The notes below the pieces were generated by a model that was given only the letters and a program-made list of their open reading frames with translations, was not told the DNA's origin and searched no databases. Source: Onchocerca volvulus (lineage: Eukaryota; Nematoda; Chromadorea; Rhabditida; Onchocercidae). Taken from it: a stretch of 42,436 bases of DNA. The stretch spans positions 1 to 42,436 of the forward strand of contig HG738160.1 of the NCBI GenBank assembly GCA_000499405.2, given 5' to 3'. The translations under genes were made by a program, and so were the position numbers. This document shows, piece after piece, positions 31,690-42,436 of this stretch (positions are counted from its first letter, which is position 1; each line of letters starts with the position of its first letter).

Positions 31690-33135
31690 AAATGAGCAGT
31701 CATAAGTATTCATTGGCTCAAAATGTTTAATCTTCAGGATTTTTTACTTATTACTTTGAAATTTTGATAGAAATTGAATTCGAAATTGCTCAATTGGATT
31801 GTTATACTGTTGCTAATGCAAAAAATTATATATAGTATTAAAAGATACTAACAGTCGAAAATGTTCATTTGTTCAACATTTAAATCTCCGAAAGTTTTTA
31901 TCTATTGCTTTGATATCTTGACAGAAGGTTACATTAAAATACAGACATACTTTACCGAGCTTACTGAATATTGCATACTGACTGAATGTTGCATACACGT
32001 CCACTTTGCAAAAAGTTGCAAGAAATCCAAAGAATCTACATAATACAGATATCATAGATGTTACACAAGATGCAGAGCATAGTACTATACTGAAGCTGTC
32101 AGCCAATATCCACTTAAAAACTGGTCTTGTGCATTTGTATAGTGAGATTAGGAATGTGATTGCGAACCCCATTATTCAAGTAAAACTGTTTTGCTTTCAA
32201 AGTATTATCAGGACAATTATTTATTCATTCATTTTATCTGCATTTGTCGTCATTTTGCAAAACTTGAAAAATTGCGTTGCGTTCAAAATCAGTAGGAATT
32301 ATTTGCATTTTTTTTTTTAGCTTTCTTAAGTATTAATTTCTTCATTTATTTTGCTTGATAATTACCATTAATAGATTCAGTCCGCTTACTTACTTCTATT
32401 TCTACTGTGACAGGTAAAAAAGTAGACATATCTACACAAAAACAATGCGCCTATTCAATTACAACGTCGTGCCAAATCAATGGGTAAAACTTGAAAAGTT
32501 TTGTCAAAATGAACATTGAACATTTACGACAAAGAGACAATCCAAGACGCGACCTAATATTAGAATATTAGTCTAATATCAGAGAATAATCTATGAGTAC
32601 TTGAAGGAAACATTTCATTATACACTACCTTGATCGTGATATTTCTGCGACGCAATTGCATTTCCCACAAATCAAAAAGTAAACGAACTAAATTCCTCAA
32701 AAAGCAAAAAACAAACGGAAAAGCTTAAATTACTCACCTTATCTATTCAAAAACATGCGCCTATCCATATGCAACGTTATATGAAAATTTCGAATCAATC
32801 GGTGAAGAACTTGGAACATTACAGGAAGTAGCTGCAGTCAATGCAGAAAGTAGAAGTGGTGAATAAATTCTGTCCGTTCATGAAAACGCATTATGGGGCG
32901 GTTCAACAAATTCAGTCTATTCATGATGACGTCGTGCAGGGCAGAGTCGAAAAATTCAGTCCGCTCACTTAGTTTTAATTGTCATGATCGTGAAACGTAA
33001 AAAAAATAAGTTATTTAAATAAAAAAGAAGACCTATTCGAATACAGGTTTTGTCAAATTTTAAGAGCAATCGGTAGAGAACTTGTGAAATTTCGTTATCA
33101 GCCAAAAGGAACATTTACATTTTTAGTTATATGGA
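31690..33135. mobile_element. Helitron terminal and subterminal DNA, ending with a minus-strand 5-prime terminus
   Basis: 31,840-31,930 resembles 7,695-7,800 (ACTAACAGTCGAAAATGTTC, CTCCGAAAGTTTTTATC). 32,640-32,800 is the reverse complement of 8,090-8,300. 32,820-32,875 matches 8,770-8,835. Read on the minus strand, an element begins at 33,135 with TCCATATAACTAAAAATG, then TAAATGTTCC, a typical Helitron 5-prime end preceded by A. No intact protein is present. Confidence 0.6.
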
Positions 33136-33139
33136 TTTC

Positions 33140-34240
33140 ATATCAAATCCAACTTTTTATACTTTTTGAGAAATTTTTATCGATTCATTATTCAATCGAT
33201 AACAAACTGGAGTTTTGAATTCCTCCTTCATTTACTACTGTCCCTTCTCCCCAGGAATTAAAACAACTGAATTTTTTTTTTTTGGATGAATTATAAATCG
33301 ATTGTCACGTTGTCCGGTAACTTTGTGGTATTTTGATTTGTGTTCTTCCCCACACCAGTTATACTGTGATCATTTCCATAATTTTTTAATAACTGATTCA
33401 ATTGACATTTGCAACCTACTGCTTGAGATATCTATTAAAGAAGTAAAAGGATAATTAATAATGAATTTATTTTAAGGCATTCTTTGGAAATGTGTTATAA
33501 TTTTGACGAATGTTAATATGGAAGGAATATTTGAATTTGTTGAAGATTATTTCTTTTTTTTTTTCGTTGAAGATGTTGAAAAAGTTGAATTTTAATTTGT
33601 GTGACAGAAACGAGTCCTTCAACACGAAAGTTTTTATAGATGGAAGAATGTTTCTTCCTTGCAATACAATTATTGAAGAATACCCTGAATAATTGCTCAC
33701 AAGACTGTTTTTACTATGCTGCTAGCAGAAAAGAAAATTTGTCTCAAATTGTCGATTTGTTGATCGTTGCAGAAATCGATGCTATATCGTTCTGCAGCGC
33801 TTTGGAAACTGATATGTTCTAGAGAACTTGTAGCCAAACATAATTCACCAAAATCCGATCTTTATGAATCCTTCCTGGACTCCTTCTTCTAAATACAAAC
33901 TAAAAACGAAATGAGACTTATTAAACTAAATAACGATTGCAATGAAGTGTACAGAATTTAAGCTCCATTTTCTATAAAGGAAAAAAATTCTAAATCAGCG
34001 TAATAAGATAGCTACACTTCGGACACCCGAATCCTACTGTAACTGAAACAATTTCTGAGTGATCGATATACTGAATTAGATATACCTGCCTCTCAAACAA
34101 AGCTATTAACAAATCGACGGAAATATCGCATTTCTGAATCCACTTGAAAAGTATGATAAAATACAACGTGGAAAAAAATCCAAATGATTGAAATATTTAA
34201 GTGGCAGTGAATGCTATAATAGAAATTTATTACTGACAAT
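33140..34240. other. Spacer and 3-prime flank of the distal P4H gene
   Basis: 33,140-33,850 shows no recognisable gene; short frames at 33,467-33,822 overlap on both strands and look random. From about 33,850 the sequence aligns with the block beginning at 19,560, marking the left edge of duplication block B. Confidence 0.5.
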
Positions 34241-34535
34241 AAGTGATATTAATAATACTACTAATAAAAAGTGAAGATAGGGAAAACAAGGAACATGGCG
34301 AAAAATTACAAGTTTGTTAATTATTGAAATATCGATGAAGGTGGGAAGACCGCGACAAGAACAAAACAAATAGTTACATAAGATTGCATTGGTTTAAGAT
34401 ATTGGTAGCAAAATTCTTTGTCACACAGACGATCCAATCTCTTATTTTAACTACCTATATATGAATCTTATAGGAACTAAATATTTTTCTCTTCTTGAAA
34501 TTCCACAATTACTGACTTTCTTCCAGATTTTGGAT

Positions 34536-37500
34536 CTACACTTCCCAATGTTTCCGGTTCATTTTCTTGAGTTTCTTAGCTTCTGATCTCATATTTAAAT
34601 GATGCTTCGGATTAGGAACCCCTAAATCACCCACGTAACGTTCCTGATCGAATTGATTCAAACCACACGGTCGACGCCATTCCTGTCCTCGTTCATGGAA
34701 CCATTTGTTTGCTACCCATTTCACTCCAGTTAACACTGGACATCCAGCATGTCGAGAACGCATATCCACTTTACCGTCACGCATCAAATTATACCAGAAC
34801 AATGCTGCATTCTGCAAAAAGTTTAAATAATATAATAATTAAGCATGCAGAGAGTAAACTAAAATAAATGAGGCATATCTAACAGCGTTTTTTAAATTAG
34901 AGCAAAGTTATGGAAGATAGGTAAAATTTTTTTATTTAAATTTCTATTTTTTTCTTTTTCATGGACAAAAATCAAAAAGCAAATTATGGGCAAAAATTTA
35001 TTTGAAAAATTAAGAACTTTTAATCAGATTTATATATTTCGATTTATTCTGTCCATTTGTAGCACAAATTTTTTTTTTTATTCAACCTAACGCATAAAAT
35101 AAACAGTTTATGGTATTAATGAAACTGTATTTTAATTAAGCATTCTATTTCTCTCAGAAATCGTTGAAAGACATTTTGTCAATGACGGCATTTGTCTTAC
35201 TGATGTGGAGCATAATATTTAACACTCACTTTGATACATGGCAGTGATATTTTCGAATTGGTCATGAAAACTGTTCGACCTCCGATTTCTGGTTCCGTCA
35301 TCTGTAATCGAACGAAAATAATTATCTGTACAAACATTTACAATTAAAAAGATTGAATTACTTTAAAATTACTCGGAAACAAATAAAATGGAAATGAATG
35401 GATACGTAGATCAAAATTGTGGCTATTCGATTTCCAGTTCCCAATTTTTCGAAGCACTCTTCTCCTTCCTGAAAATTTGATACTCTGTTATTAACGTATC
35501 AACTGATCATGAAAAATTCAAATGACAAATTATTAGCAATATATATTAACATTCTCGAACGATGTTTTGGTTTTGTTTGCAGCAGCAATCAAAGAATTAC
35601 ATCTGTAAAGTCGTATCATTTCTATTAACCAAATTTTTCAAATTTCTCATCCGAAGTATAGCTGAAAAGAAACTTAAGAAATCGTATCGACGCATAATAA
35701 CACAGCGATGATAAAAATTAGAATAGCAGTAGAGATAACACTTATCAATGCACAGTCTAAATGAGGTTCGTATTGTCCACCAATTCCATAATTATGGACC
35801 TGAAATATCTTGGATGTTCAAAGTGAAATTTATGAAATATAATCTTACTGACCATGTTCCTCACGAAGTGAAGATATTCTTATGGTACTATCAGCCAGTT
35901 TCTAAAAATGTCTCTTTGAAACAACAGGAAATAAGGGAAATTATAATTTTCATGATTTTGAACTTTTTTGATCTCCATTTGAAATTTAATAATCCGGAAA
36001 AATGACCCCAAGATCCTCCGCTGTTTCTATTTCCAGATTTGTTGCCAATTCAAGACGTCTGTCGATGCGTTTAATTATTTCATGTTCCGTCGATCTCAAA
36101 CGGGCACTGAGAAAGAAATCGTTAGCCAGTGAAAATTTAATAATCAGACACATGATTAGGTTAATTTTCTCTCCAGCTTATCAAAACAGATGAAATATTT
36201 TCATTTGAAATAGTGGACAGTCTCATTCATCTGTCGTTAATTAAGCAAAAATTGAGGAAAAATAATAAGAAATAATTTTTTGCCTTTGGCAATCTTACAG
36301 TCTTTTTTTTTATAATTTAATACAAATATTATTCGCCATCAAACTTAAAATGAGTGGAATAACTGAACATTTACCTCTTGGCAACACGAAAGGAGGTCGG
36401 CTCAGATTTTCCGGTCAAAAAATTGAAAATTTTAGATCGTTTCGTCTGAAATTATTGTGATATCGATTCTGCCAAATCTAAAGTAAAAAACAGTAACCCA
36501 CTCTCCCCTTCTTCCTTTCCTGTTTCTTGAAAGTGAGATACAGTATTATAATATAAAGCAAGAAGCACTAAACATGCCTTAGGCTTCGCAAGTAGTTGAA
36601 TAACTCGTACTTCATCGTCCAACATAATGTCATAGAATAATACAGCCAACGAATTTTGGCGAATAATTTCTACTTTGAATGGTGCCAGACGCAAATACGG
36701 ATGATCCATTTTATAATAACAATATAATTGAAACTGTGCCTTTGTGTCCTGCAAGAAATCCGCAAAATTCAGAATTAATAAATCTCGAAATTTCGAGCTA
36801 GCAAAAAAATAAATTCAATCCGAATACAACAAAGGAGTAGAGCTAAATATCTAACAACTGTGATACATTGCTTCATTGAAGAGCTTAGTCAGTGTTACTC
36901 AAAAGAATCAAGTAATGATTTTGAATATTACTGTTCAATCCTTGCTCGTCTTCATATGAAAAAATTTACACATGGCGATGAAGCTGTTACGACGGGCACT
37001 TCTTGTCGACATAATGCTTCATATAACAACATTACACCTTTATCCAAGCCATTTCCGTGTCGTACATTAATTATTGGTGGAATGCCTTGTCGCATATCGA
37101 TACGTTGAATTCCATTATTTTCCAACAAATTTTCATATTCTCCCATATTGTCTTTGGCTCGTGGATGATCCGGATCTGTGGAACAAGCAGAATAAAACAC
37201 TTCATGCTATGCAAGAGTTTAAGAATTATTATATGCCATTAAATAGCTTTATTTGCATATGATACTAATTCGCTGCTTATGCATAACATTTCTATTATTA
37301 CTAAGGTTAGCAACTATTTCCGTTAAAAAAAGAACTCAATGATAAATGACTTACTCATGCGACACAGTTCATCAGTAAAAAGCAAAGCTCGTTTCAGATT
37401 GCCCTGTTTATACAGTGAAATAGCCAAATATTCGAGGATATCTTCTATGTTCGCTGTTGAAATGGTCTCCTTCTCGGCACGCTCTAGCGCTTCTTGCATC

Positions 37501-38957
37501 CACATAATGGTGTGATAATAATCGTATTTATGGTATGCTACACGACCGATTTCAAAACAATCTCCAGCTGTAACATTCGAAATTCTGAAGTTGATATATT
37601 TCTTCTCGAATCCGCTACTTCTTAAGAAAGTAAAAAAAAAAATTAAAAGAAAAAGAAGAGTTCCTTATCTGATGTTCCTGCAAATTATCTTTTAGAGGTC
37701 GAAACTAACCGGTCAAAGCAACTGTACACATTTGAGAATTTAAGATTTTCCCATCAGCAATATCCTTGGTATCCATTTGATACGTGTCTTGCAAACGTAA
37801 CAAACCAGTTGCTGCGCCTAATAGATCCTCCTGTAAAATCCCCCATAACAGTACAACACTAATTATTTATAATTATTTTGCGACAGAAGCATATCTGCAC
37901 TTAATTAGCACATATAGTAGTGTTTAAAACGAATTTAGCAGATCCTTTCCAGAAGAACTAAATTCAAACTAGCGCTCGCAATAGCTTAACAGAACCTTAT
38001 CAGCAAAAATTAGCATAGCATTTGTTCAAATCTTTTGATTTATAATGCCCAATGGCGTGAATTGAATGCGTTTTTGTTAATCATTTCTCGACATTCACGT
38101 TCAAAGGAGAAAGTATGCTTTATCGACTTTGCGTATATTATAATAAACTTCAAAATATATTTTCGGAAGATCATTCACACAAAATATCAATCCTTCTGGG
38201 TAAGAAAAGATTGTAAAGCGAAGATGAAAGGAACCTCTGTAGGATAAATGATATGCTTGATAATCCGTTGACGAGTCACGTTACGGATGACATTATCGGC
38301 AGAGTTAGATTGCATTATCTTTACTACTTTGTTCCAATCTGCTGTCATTTCTTTAATCACCAAGAAAGCATTGATTGGATATCTTATCGCCCCTTCAGTA
38401 TCTCGGATGGCTTTATCAATATGTTCTTTTACTTTTTGAGCAAACCTGAAATTATATCAGTAGTTTGTGGAAAGTTATCACTGAATATTGCTAATGATGC
38501 AGAAACCCCTGTAAAAATCTTTAATCAAAAACTACATATTTTTAAAATTCATCAGTGGATTTTTTATCAATCATTTTCGAGTAGCAATCATTTGGAATAA
38601 CAATTCTCATTTCGTTTCTCGAAACTCTTATCAATAATGCTTTGTTAGCGATTGGCACTTATGTTACATTGTTTTGTCAGTGAATGTAATCCTGAAATTA
38701 CGATTTTTTGTGCCAGTTAAATTAAAATAAGAATAAAATGGAGAGTGAAAGAATTAAACTCAGTTCAACAAAATAAAAATCGCTTACTTCTTTAGATAAT
38801 CAAGTCTTCCTATCTCTTTTTCCACATAAGCATTGATCATTACCAAAATATCTTGCTTGGCTCCAGTTATTGCTTTCAGCGAAAAAAGAGATGAGTAAAC
38901 TTCGGCAGAAACTGCAGCGACCAATAAGAATACATGAAGTACTCTCCACAATATCAT
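34536..38957 (-). CDS. Collagen prolyl 4-hydroxylase alpha subunit, distal copy (12 exons, 577 aa)
   Basis: Same enzyme and gene structure as the proximal copy. Exons: 38,957-38,788; 38,445-38,235; 37,830-37,710; 37,567-37,355; 37,175-36,970; 36,748-36,578; 36,445-36,375; 36,106-36,007; 35,799-35,740; 35,468-35,406; 35,301-35,230; 34,811-34,536. All phases join without a stop. Signal peptide about residues 1-19 (ends AAVSAE); peptide-substrate-binding domain around 150-240 (AGDCFEIGRVAYHKYDYYHT); catalytic domain from about 315 (YCYYKMDHPYLRLAPFKVEI). Motifs: YGIGGQYEPHLD with iron ligands His434 and Asp436, LGTGNRIAT, and SRHAGCPVLTGVKW with His507 and the 2-oxoglutarate Lys517, then HERGQEWRRPCGLN. 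A Lys-rich tail follows; there is no KDEL, which is normal because PDI retains the complex. The start uses the ATG at 38,957; an older ATGCAT upstream is out of frame. It looks functional. Confidence 0.92.
36446..36577 (-). other. GC-AG intron 6 of the distal P4H gene
   Basis: The exon ends CCTAAG and the intron begins GCATGT and ends AATTTCAG. It is 132 bp, the same length as the proximal intron 6. The join LLAKPK to TKRSKIF, leading to TGKSEPTSFRVAK, follows the family order (AKPK, about ten variable residues, TGK, SFR/YR). Confidence 0.6.
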
Positions 38958-40560
38958 TTTTTAAAAAATGCATTCACATCAGCACTTATTTCTGCACTTC
39001 TGCAATCAAAATAAATTCCAAGAAGTACGATACAAAGACACTCAAACAGAATTTCAGACCAAACAAACACTAAACACGTCAATTTTTTCTTTATGCAACA
39101 ATTTTCCGGTAGAAAGTGGTCGACTCTTCTATTTTTTCTCTGCAATAATCACAAAGCCTGAAGATTCATATTGACGAAATGATAAATTCTCGTGGACAAA
39201 TAACCATTGCTGCTGAAGGAACAATTACGAATGCAAAATTGTAACTTGTTAAGAAGACGTCGAATGTAGCCGTCATGACAATTATAAGACAGTCTGATAT
39301 TATGCATGATATTTCATCAACTTCCATATACATTTATGACAGCTTTTACAGAAAATTGCAAACCCTTTCCTCTCTCATTCTCTCGTAAGTAGATCAGTGA
39401 ATATACCACATACTTTTATTATTTTTTCGCATGTATTTTGCATGTCTCCTCATCCTTCCACTCCAAAAATGTTATTTTTTTAGTTATCTTGTTTTCTTTT
39501 TTTTTTTTTCTCCCAGCCATACGTATTGCAGGTTTATTATATGAAACGGATTTCCATTTCACGTGGACTAAACGAGAATTCATCAATAAATGTATGACGA
39601 AAAATAGTTCCATTACACGGCTGAATGGATTCAAGACTGCCGAAATAGAAAGAAAATGGACGAATATTGGTGACGGAAAAGATAATCAAAAAGACATTGG
39701 ACATTAAAAGGCACAATCCAATCCTAAATGTAGGACAAAATGAGTTCAATTCGAGTTGACATTTTGATCCATCGTGAAGAGCCTTTGGTTAGCTTGAATT
39801 TCTGTTTCCATGCGCACTGCTGCATACTATCTTTGTTTCAAGCATAATCTTACGTATCTTATTTAATGTTTTCATACCAGCTGAAATATATGTTATAACT
39901 TTTAGACATAAAAAATTAGATTGCATATAAATAACACATATATTAAACTAGTCAGAAATCAGACAAATACACCATTTCGTTTGAAAGTGATTTTTGAAAT
40001 TTCGAAAATCCATAATGCACCAACGAAAATCAAGGCTTCTAGAGCGATAGCTTTTGAAAAAAGCAGACCGTTGCATTTTGCAGACGGTTTAGACATATTT
40101 CTTACCCAATTAATATTTAAAAATACTCACTCAATTTATACTTCGATGAATTATTCTGATCGAATCTTCAAGACTTTGTTTTCAAAATACAAAATCAGCA
40201 ATGTTGCGATAACATTCCTCATCCTGTTGAACTGCATATCAACAAAAATAATATCACTTCTCATCTTTAGAAGATCAATCGGTAAAAAAAAATTAAATGA
40301 AAAATTTGCATAATTTTTGAGAATCTCATTTATGCTCTAGCGGAGTGTTGGTTAAATGGCGTGAACTGACCTGTTTCTCCCGAAAGAGAGAGAGAGTTTG
40401 AATGAGTAGATGCTGATGCAATATCCTAAAGCACTTTTACTCATTGACGATGTAAGAAGGATTAGATTTCTTATGGTAAATAGTAATTGATAAAACAGAA
40501 TTTGAAAACTCCACTTGAAAAATTTTTATATTTTTGGAAATCTAACAAACACGTATTTTA
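38958..40560. other. Upstream flank of the distal P4H gene (duplication block B)
   Basis: Aligns with 25,211-26,900 in patches and is not coding in a conserved way. It presumably includes the promoter. The GAGAGAGAGAG run at about 40,387 aligns with GAGGAGGAG near 26,682 in the other copy. Confidence 0.6.
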
Positions 40561-40735
40561 TCAGAACTATTACAATATCACCGGAAATGTGATGAAAGAT
40601 TTCAAGACTTAAATTGAAAATTGATAAAGCGAATTTGAAGAAAAATCTTTTTTATATTGAAAATAAAATATCTGATATAAATCTTTCCGGAAATTATGAA
40701 ACAAAAGTACATTTCAAAAATATTTGTGTCGAATA
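40490..40735. repeat. Dispersed repeat matching 6,310-6,570
   Basis: Same-strand partner of the repeat upstream of the mini-collagen; the best-conserved part is AATCTTTCCGGAAATTATGA at 40,680. Confidence 0.45.
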
Positions 40736-40739
40736 CAAC

Positions 40740-42324
40740 AAAATATAACATCAAGCAATTATTAATGGTATCTATAAAATAAAAAACTTTGTATGGATTG
40801 ATTTAAAAATGAATGGAAGAAAAATAGGATCGAATAATGGAGGATCAACGGTTAATAAGAATCCGTGGGGTTCGATGGAAGAACAGGTTTCGAAACTTCA
40901 AGAAACCAAAATGATTCAAGAGTCTGACTCCTCTCAGAAATTTTTAAAATTCCATGAATTGTTGGTCGTTAATTTACTTGCTCTCAACAAAATAATGATT
41001 CAATTTTTTGAATAAAATTTATAGCCGCGGTAATACAAATATCTTGCCGCATATTGGCATCAAATTCATTTTTTTTCTGTCAAAATGGTTGGCAGATCTA
41101 TATCAAAACTATTTATTTTGTCCAACGAAAAATTTAGCAACCAAATCTGACGAAAGATTCAGCAAAATAGTCTTTCATTTCTACAATAATTTCAATTCTC
41201 AAATGTTATAAAACATATGATAGTCTATTACGAGCAGCATTAAATATTACTGCAAGCAATATAGTGAGATTGTTCAGCAGAAATTATATTAAAATTTTGC
41301 TTTTCTTATCAGTTAAATTTTCTCAGCGAGACTTTGAATAACTGGTAAAATATGCGTTCGATAAAACTCCATGATTCATTCACCGGTCAGTCTGCCAGAG
41401 TTTTTTGCAGACAAGTTGAGTAGCAGTGTAGTCATACTTGCTTCATAAACAGCAGTTGCCATTAGTTGACAATTATTCACTCTTCCAGTCTGATATGACC
41501 TAATTTTTTTTTATACTAATTGTTTTTTGCTTTCTTTTTACAAACTTTTGATTTTAAGTTTTGCCTTGAATTTTTTGATTCAAATTCAAATCTTCAGTTA
41601 ATTTACTGCAATGGAATAAATGATTTGGAGCAGCATCTTTTCCAGCATCTTTTACAATGAAAATTTGTTAGCAGCAAATCGACGAGAGTACAAAGACTGT
41701 TACTATTTCCGTAGTGCTCTGAAAAATAAACTGATCGAAGTGATTTGGAAATTAAATTGAAAAAATCACAAAGATTCGGTGATCTAAAAAAGTTCTTTAA
41801 CAGTAATTCGAATTGATTTTCGACCGAATTTCCTCAAAACTACTATTTGATTAAATCGACCTGAATTTTTCCACTATATTGGTTGAGTTGATTATATTAT
41901 GTTCCAGAGCTCAAGAACAGACACAGTGGTTGAAGAAGATAGTCGCAAAATTAGAATTTTTTCAATCATGTAATTATCTGGTTCGAGAACAAGTTACATA
42001 TTTTACTTCAGATAAATGATATGTAATCTTTTTTTAATGTTTCCTAAATATTAGTCGTGGCTATTTTCAGCTGTATGTTCGAAATATATTTCGGGAGGCG
42101 TTAATGAATGTCGAGCGATGAACTACTCTGGATGCTCTTTTTTGGATTAGTTTCGATACTTGTGTGACAAATATCGTCATTTGATTTTTCTTTTTCCGGT
42201 TAAAATCAAGCCTCTTATTAGTTCCTTTCAGAAAAAATGCATATTTTACGGAAGAACACCTAAGCAACTACATTTTGAAAGTTTGCGTCCAGTTGAGGAA
42301 GTTTCTCGTGGCATTGACAAGCAT
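40740..42324. other. Gene-poor subtelomeric DNA
   Basis: No gene is supported. The best open frame (40,809-41,015 plus, 68 codons, beginning MNGRKIGSNNGGS) is hydrophilic with a hydrophobic end and could be chance. No subtelomeric satellite was seen between the P4H block and the telomere repeats. Confidence 0.5.
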
Positions 42325-42420
42325 TTAGGCTTAGGCTTAGGCTTAGGCTTAGGCTTAGGCTTAGGCTTAGGCTTAGGCTTAGGCTTAGGCTTAGGCTTAG
42401 GCTTAGGCTTAGGCTTAGGC
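42325..42420 (+). repeat. Telomeric repeat (TTAGGC)16
   Basis: Sixteen perfect TTAGGC units, the nematode telomere repeat, with the G-rich strand running 5-prime to 3-prime toward the window end, as expected at the right end of a chromosome. The last 16 bases (TGGGGCTTAGGTTGCG) are imperfect, which may be sequencing error at a contig end or degenerate repeat. Confidence 0.92.
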
Positions 42421-42436
42421 TGGGGCTTAGGTTGCG

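Noticed and set aside
36860..37262. Overlapping plus-strand open frames
   Set aside because: Antisense to P4H exon 5; splice phases and homology support the minus strand.
40809..41015. 68-codon open frame in the subtelomere
   Set aside because: No recognisable domain, splice context or conserved copy; could be chance.

Overview
This window is eukaryotic and almost certainly from a nematode. It ends in 16 perfect TTAGGC telomere repeats, its genes are split by GT-AG introns, and it carries collagen and collagen prolyl 4-hydroxylase alpha genes. It is strongly A+T-rich and heavily invaded by Helitron (rolling-circle) and BEL/Pao LTR elements. The species cannot be named from the sequence alone; A+T richness and intron sizes would suit a parasitic nematode, but that is inference.

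Layout. 1-3,700: debris of a Helitron (minus), the C-terminal end of a BEL/Pao polyprotein (plus), a broken env-like reading frame (plus) and a minus-strand BEL-type LTR. 3,700-5,700: A+T-rich DNA with no gene seen. 5,697-6,103: a two-exon minus-strand gene for a 98-residue secreted mini-collagen. 7,136-7,342: an unassigned candidate exon. 7,640-13,630: Helitron ends joined head to tail, then the most complete Helitron Rep/helicase relic (minus, many breaks). 13,780-18,360: two LTRs of one family around a tandem array of Helitron-like non-autonomous units rich in TTATTA; one LTR is a clean solo LTR with a 5-bp target duplication. 18,545-19,240: LTR-like promoter DNA.

19,560-26,900 and 33,850-40,560 are two copies of one tandem duplication. 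Each carries a complete 12-exon prolyl 4-hydroxylase alpha-subunit gene on the minus strand (583 and 577 codons). I reconstructed both with every splice phase consistent. The distal (telomere-side) copy keeps the canonical catalytic sequence. The proximal copy keeps the iron and 2-oxoglutarate ligands but has lost a conserved motif and shifted a splice acceptor. The DNA between the copies (27,270-33,140) is filled with LTR and Helitron remnants, including a rearranged second Helitron coding relic. 40,740-42,324 is gene-poor subtelomeric DNA, followed by the telomere tract.

How it fits together: collagen prolyl 4-hydroxylase hydroxylates proline in the Y position of Gly-X-Y repeats in the endoplasmic reticulum, normally in complex with protein disulfide isomerase. 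The mini-collagen has Pro in Y positions and is therefore a possible substrate, but the linkage may be coincidental. The rest of the window is mobile-element history: recurrent insertion, nesting, internal deletion and local duplication near a chromosome end.
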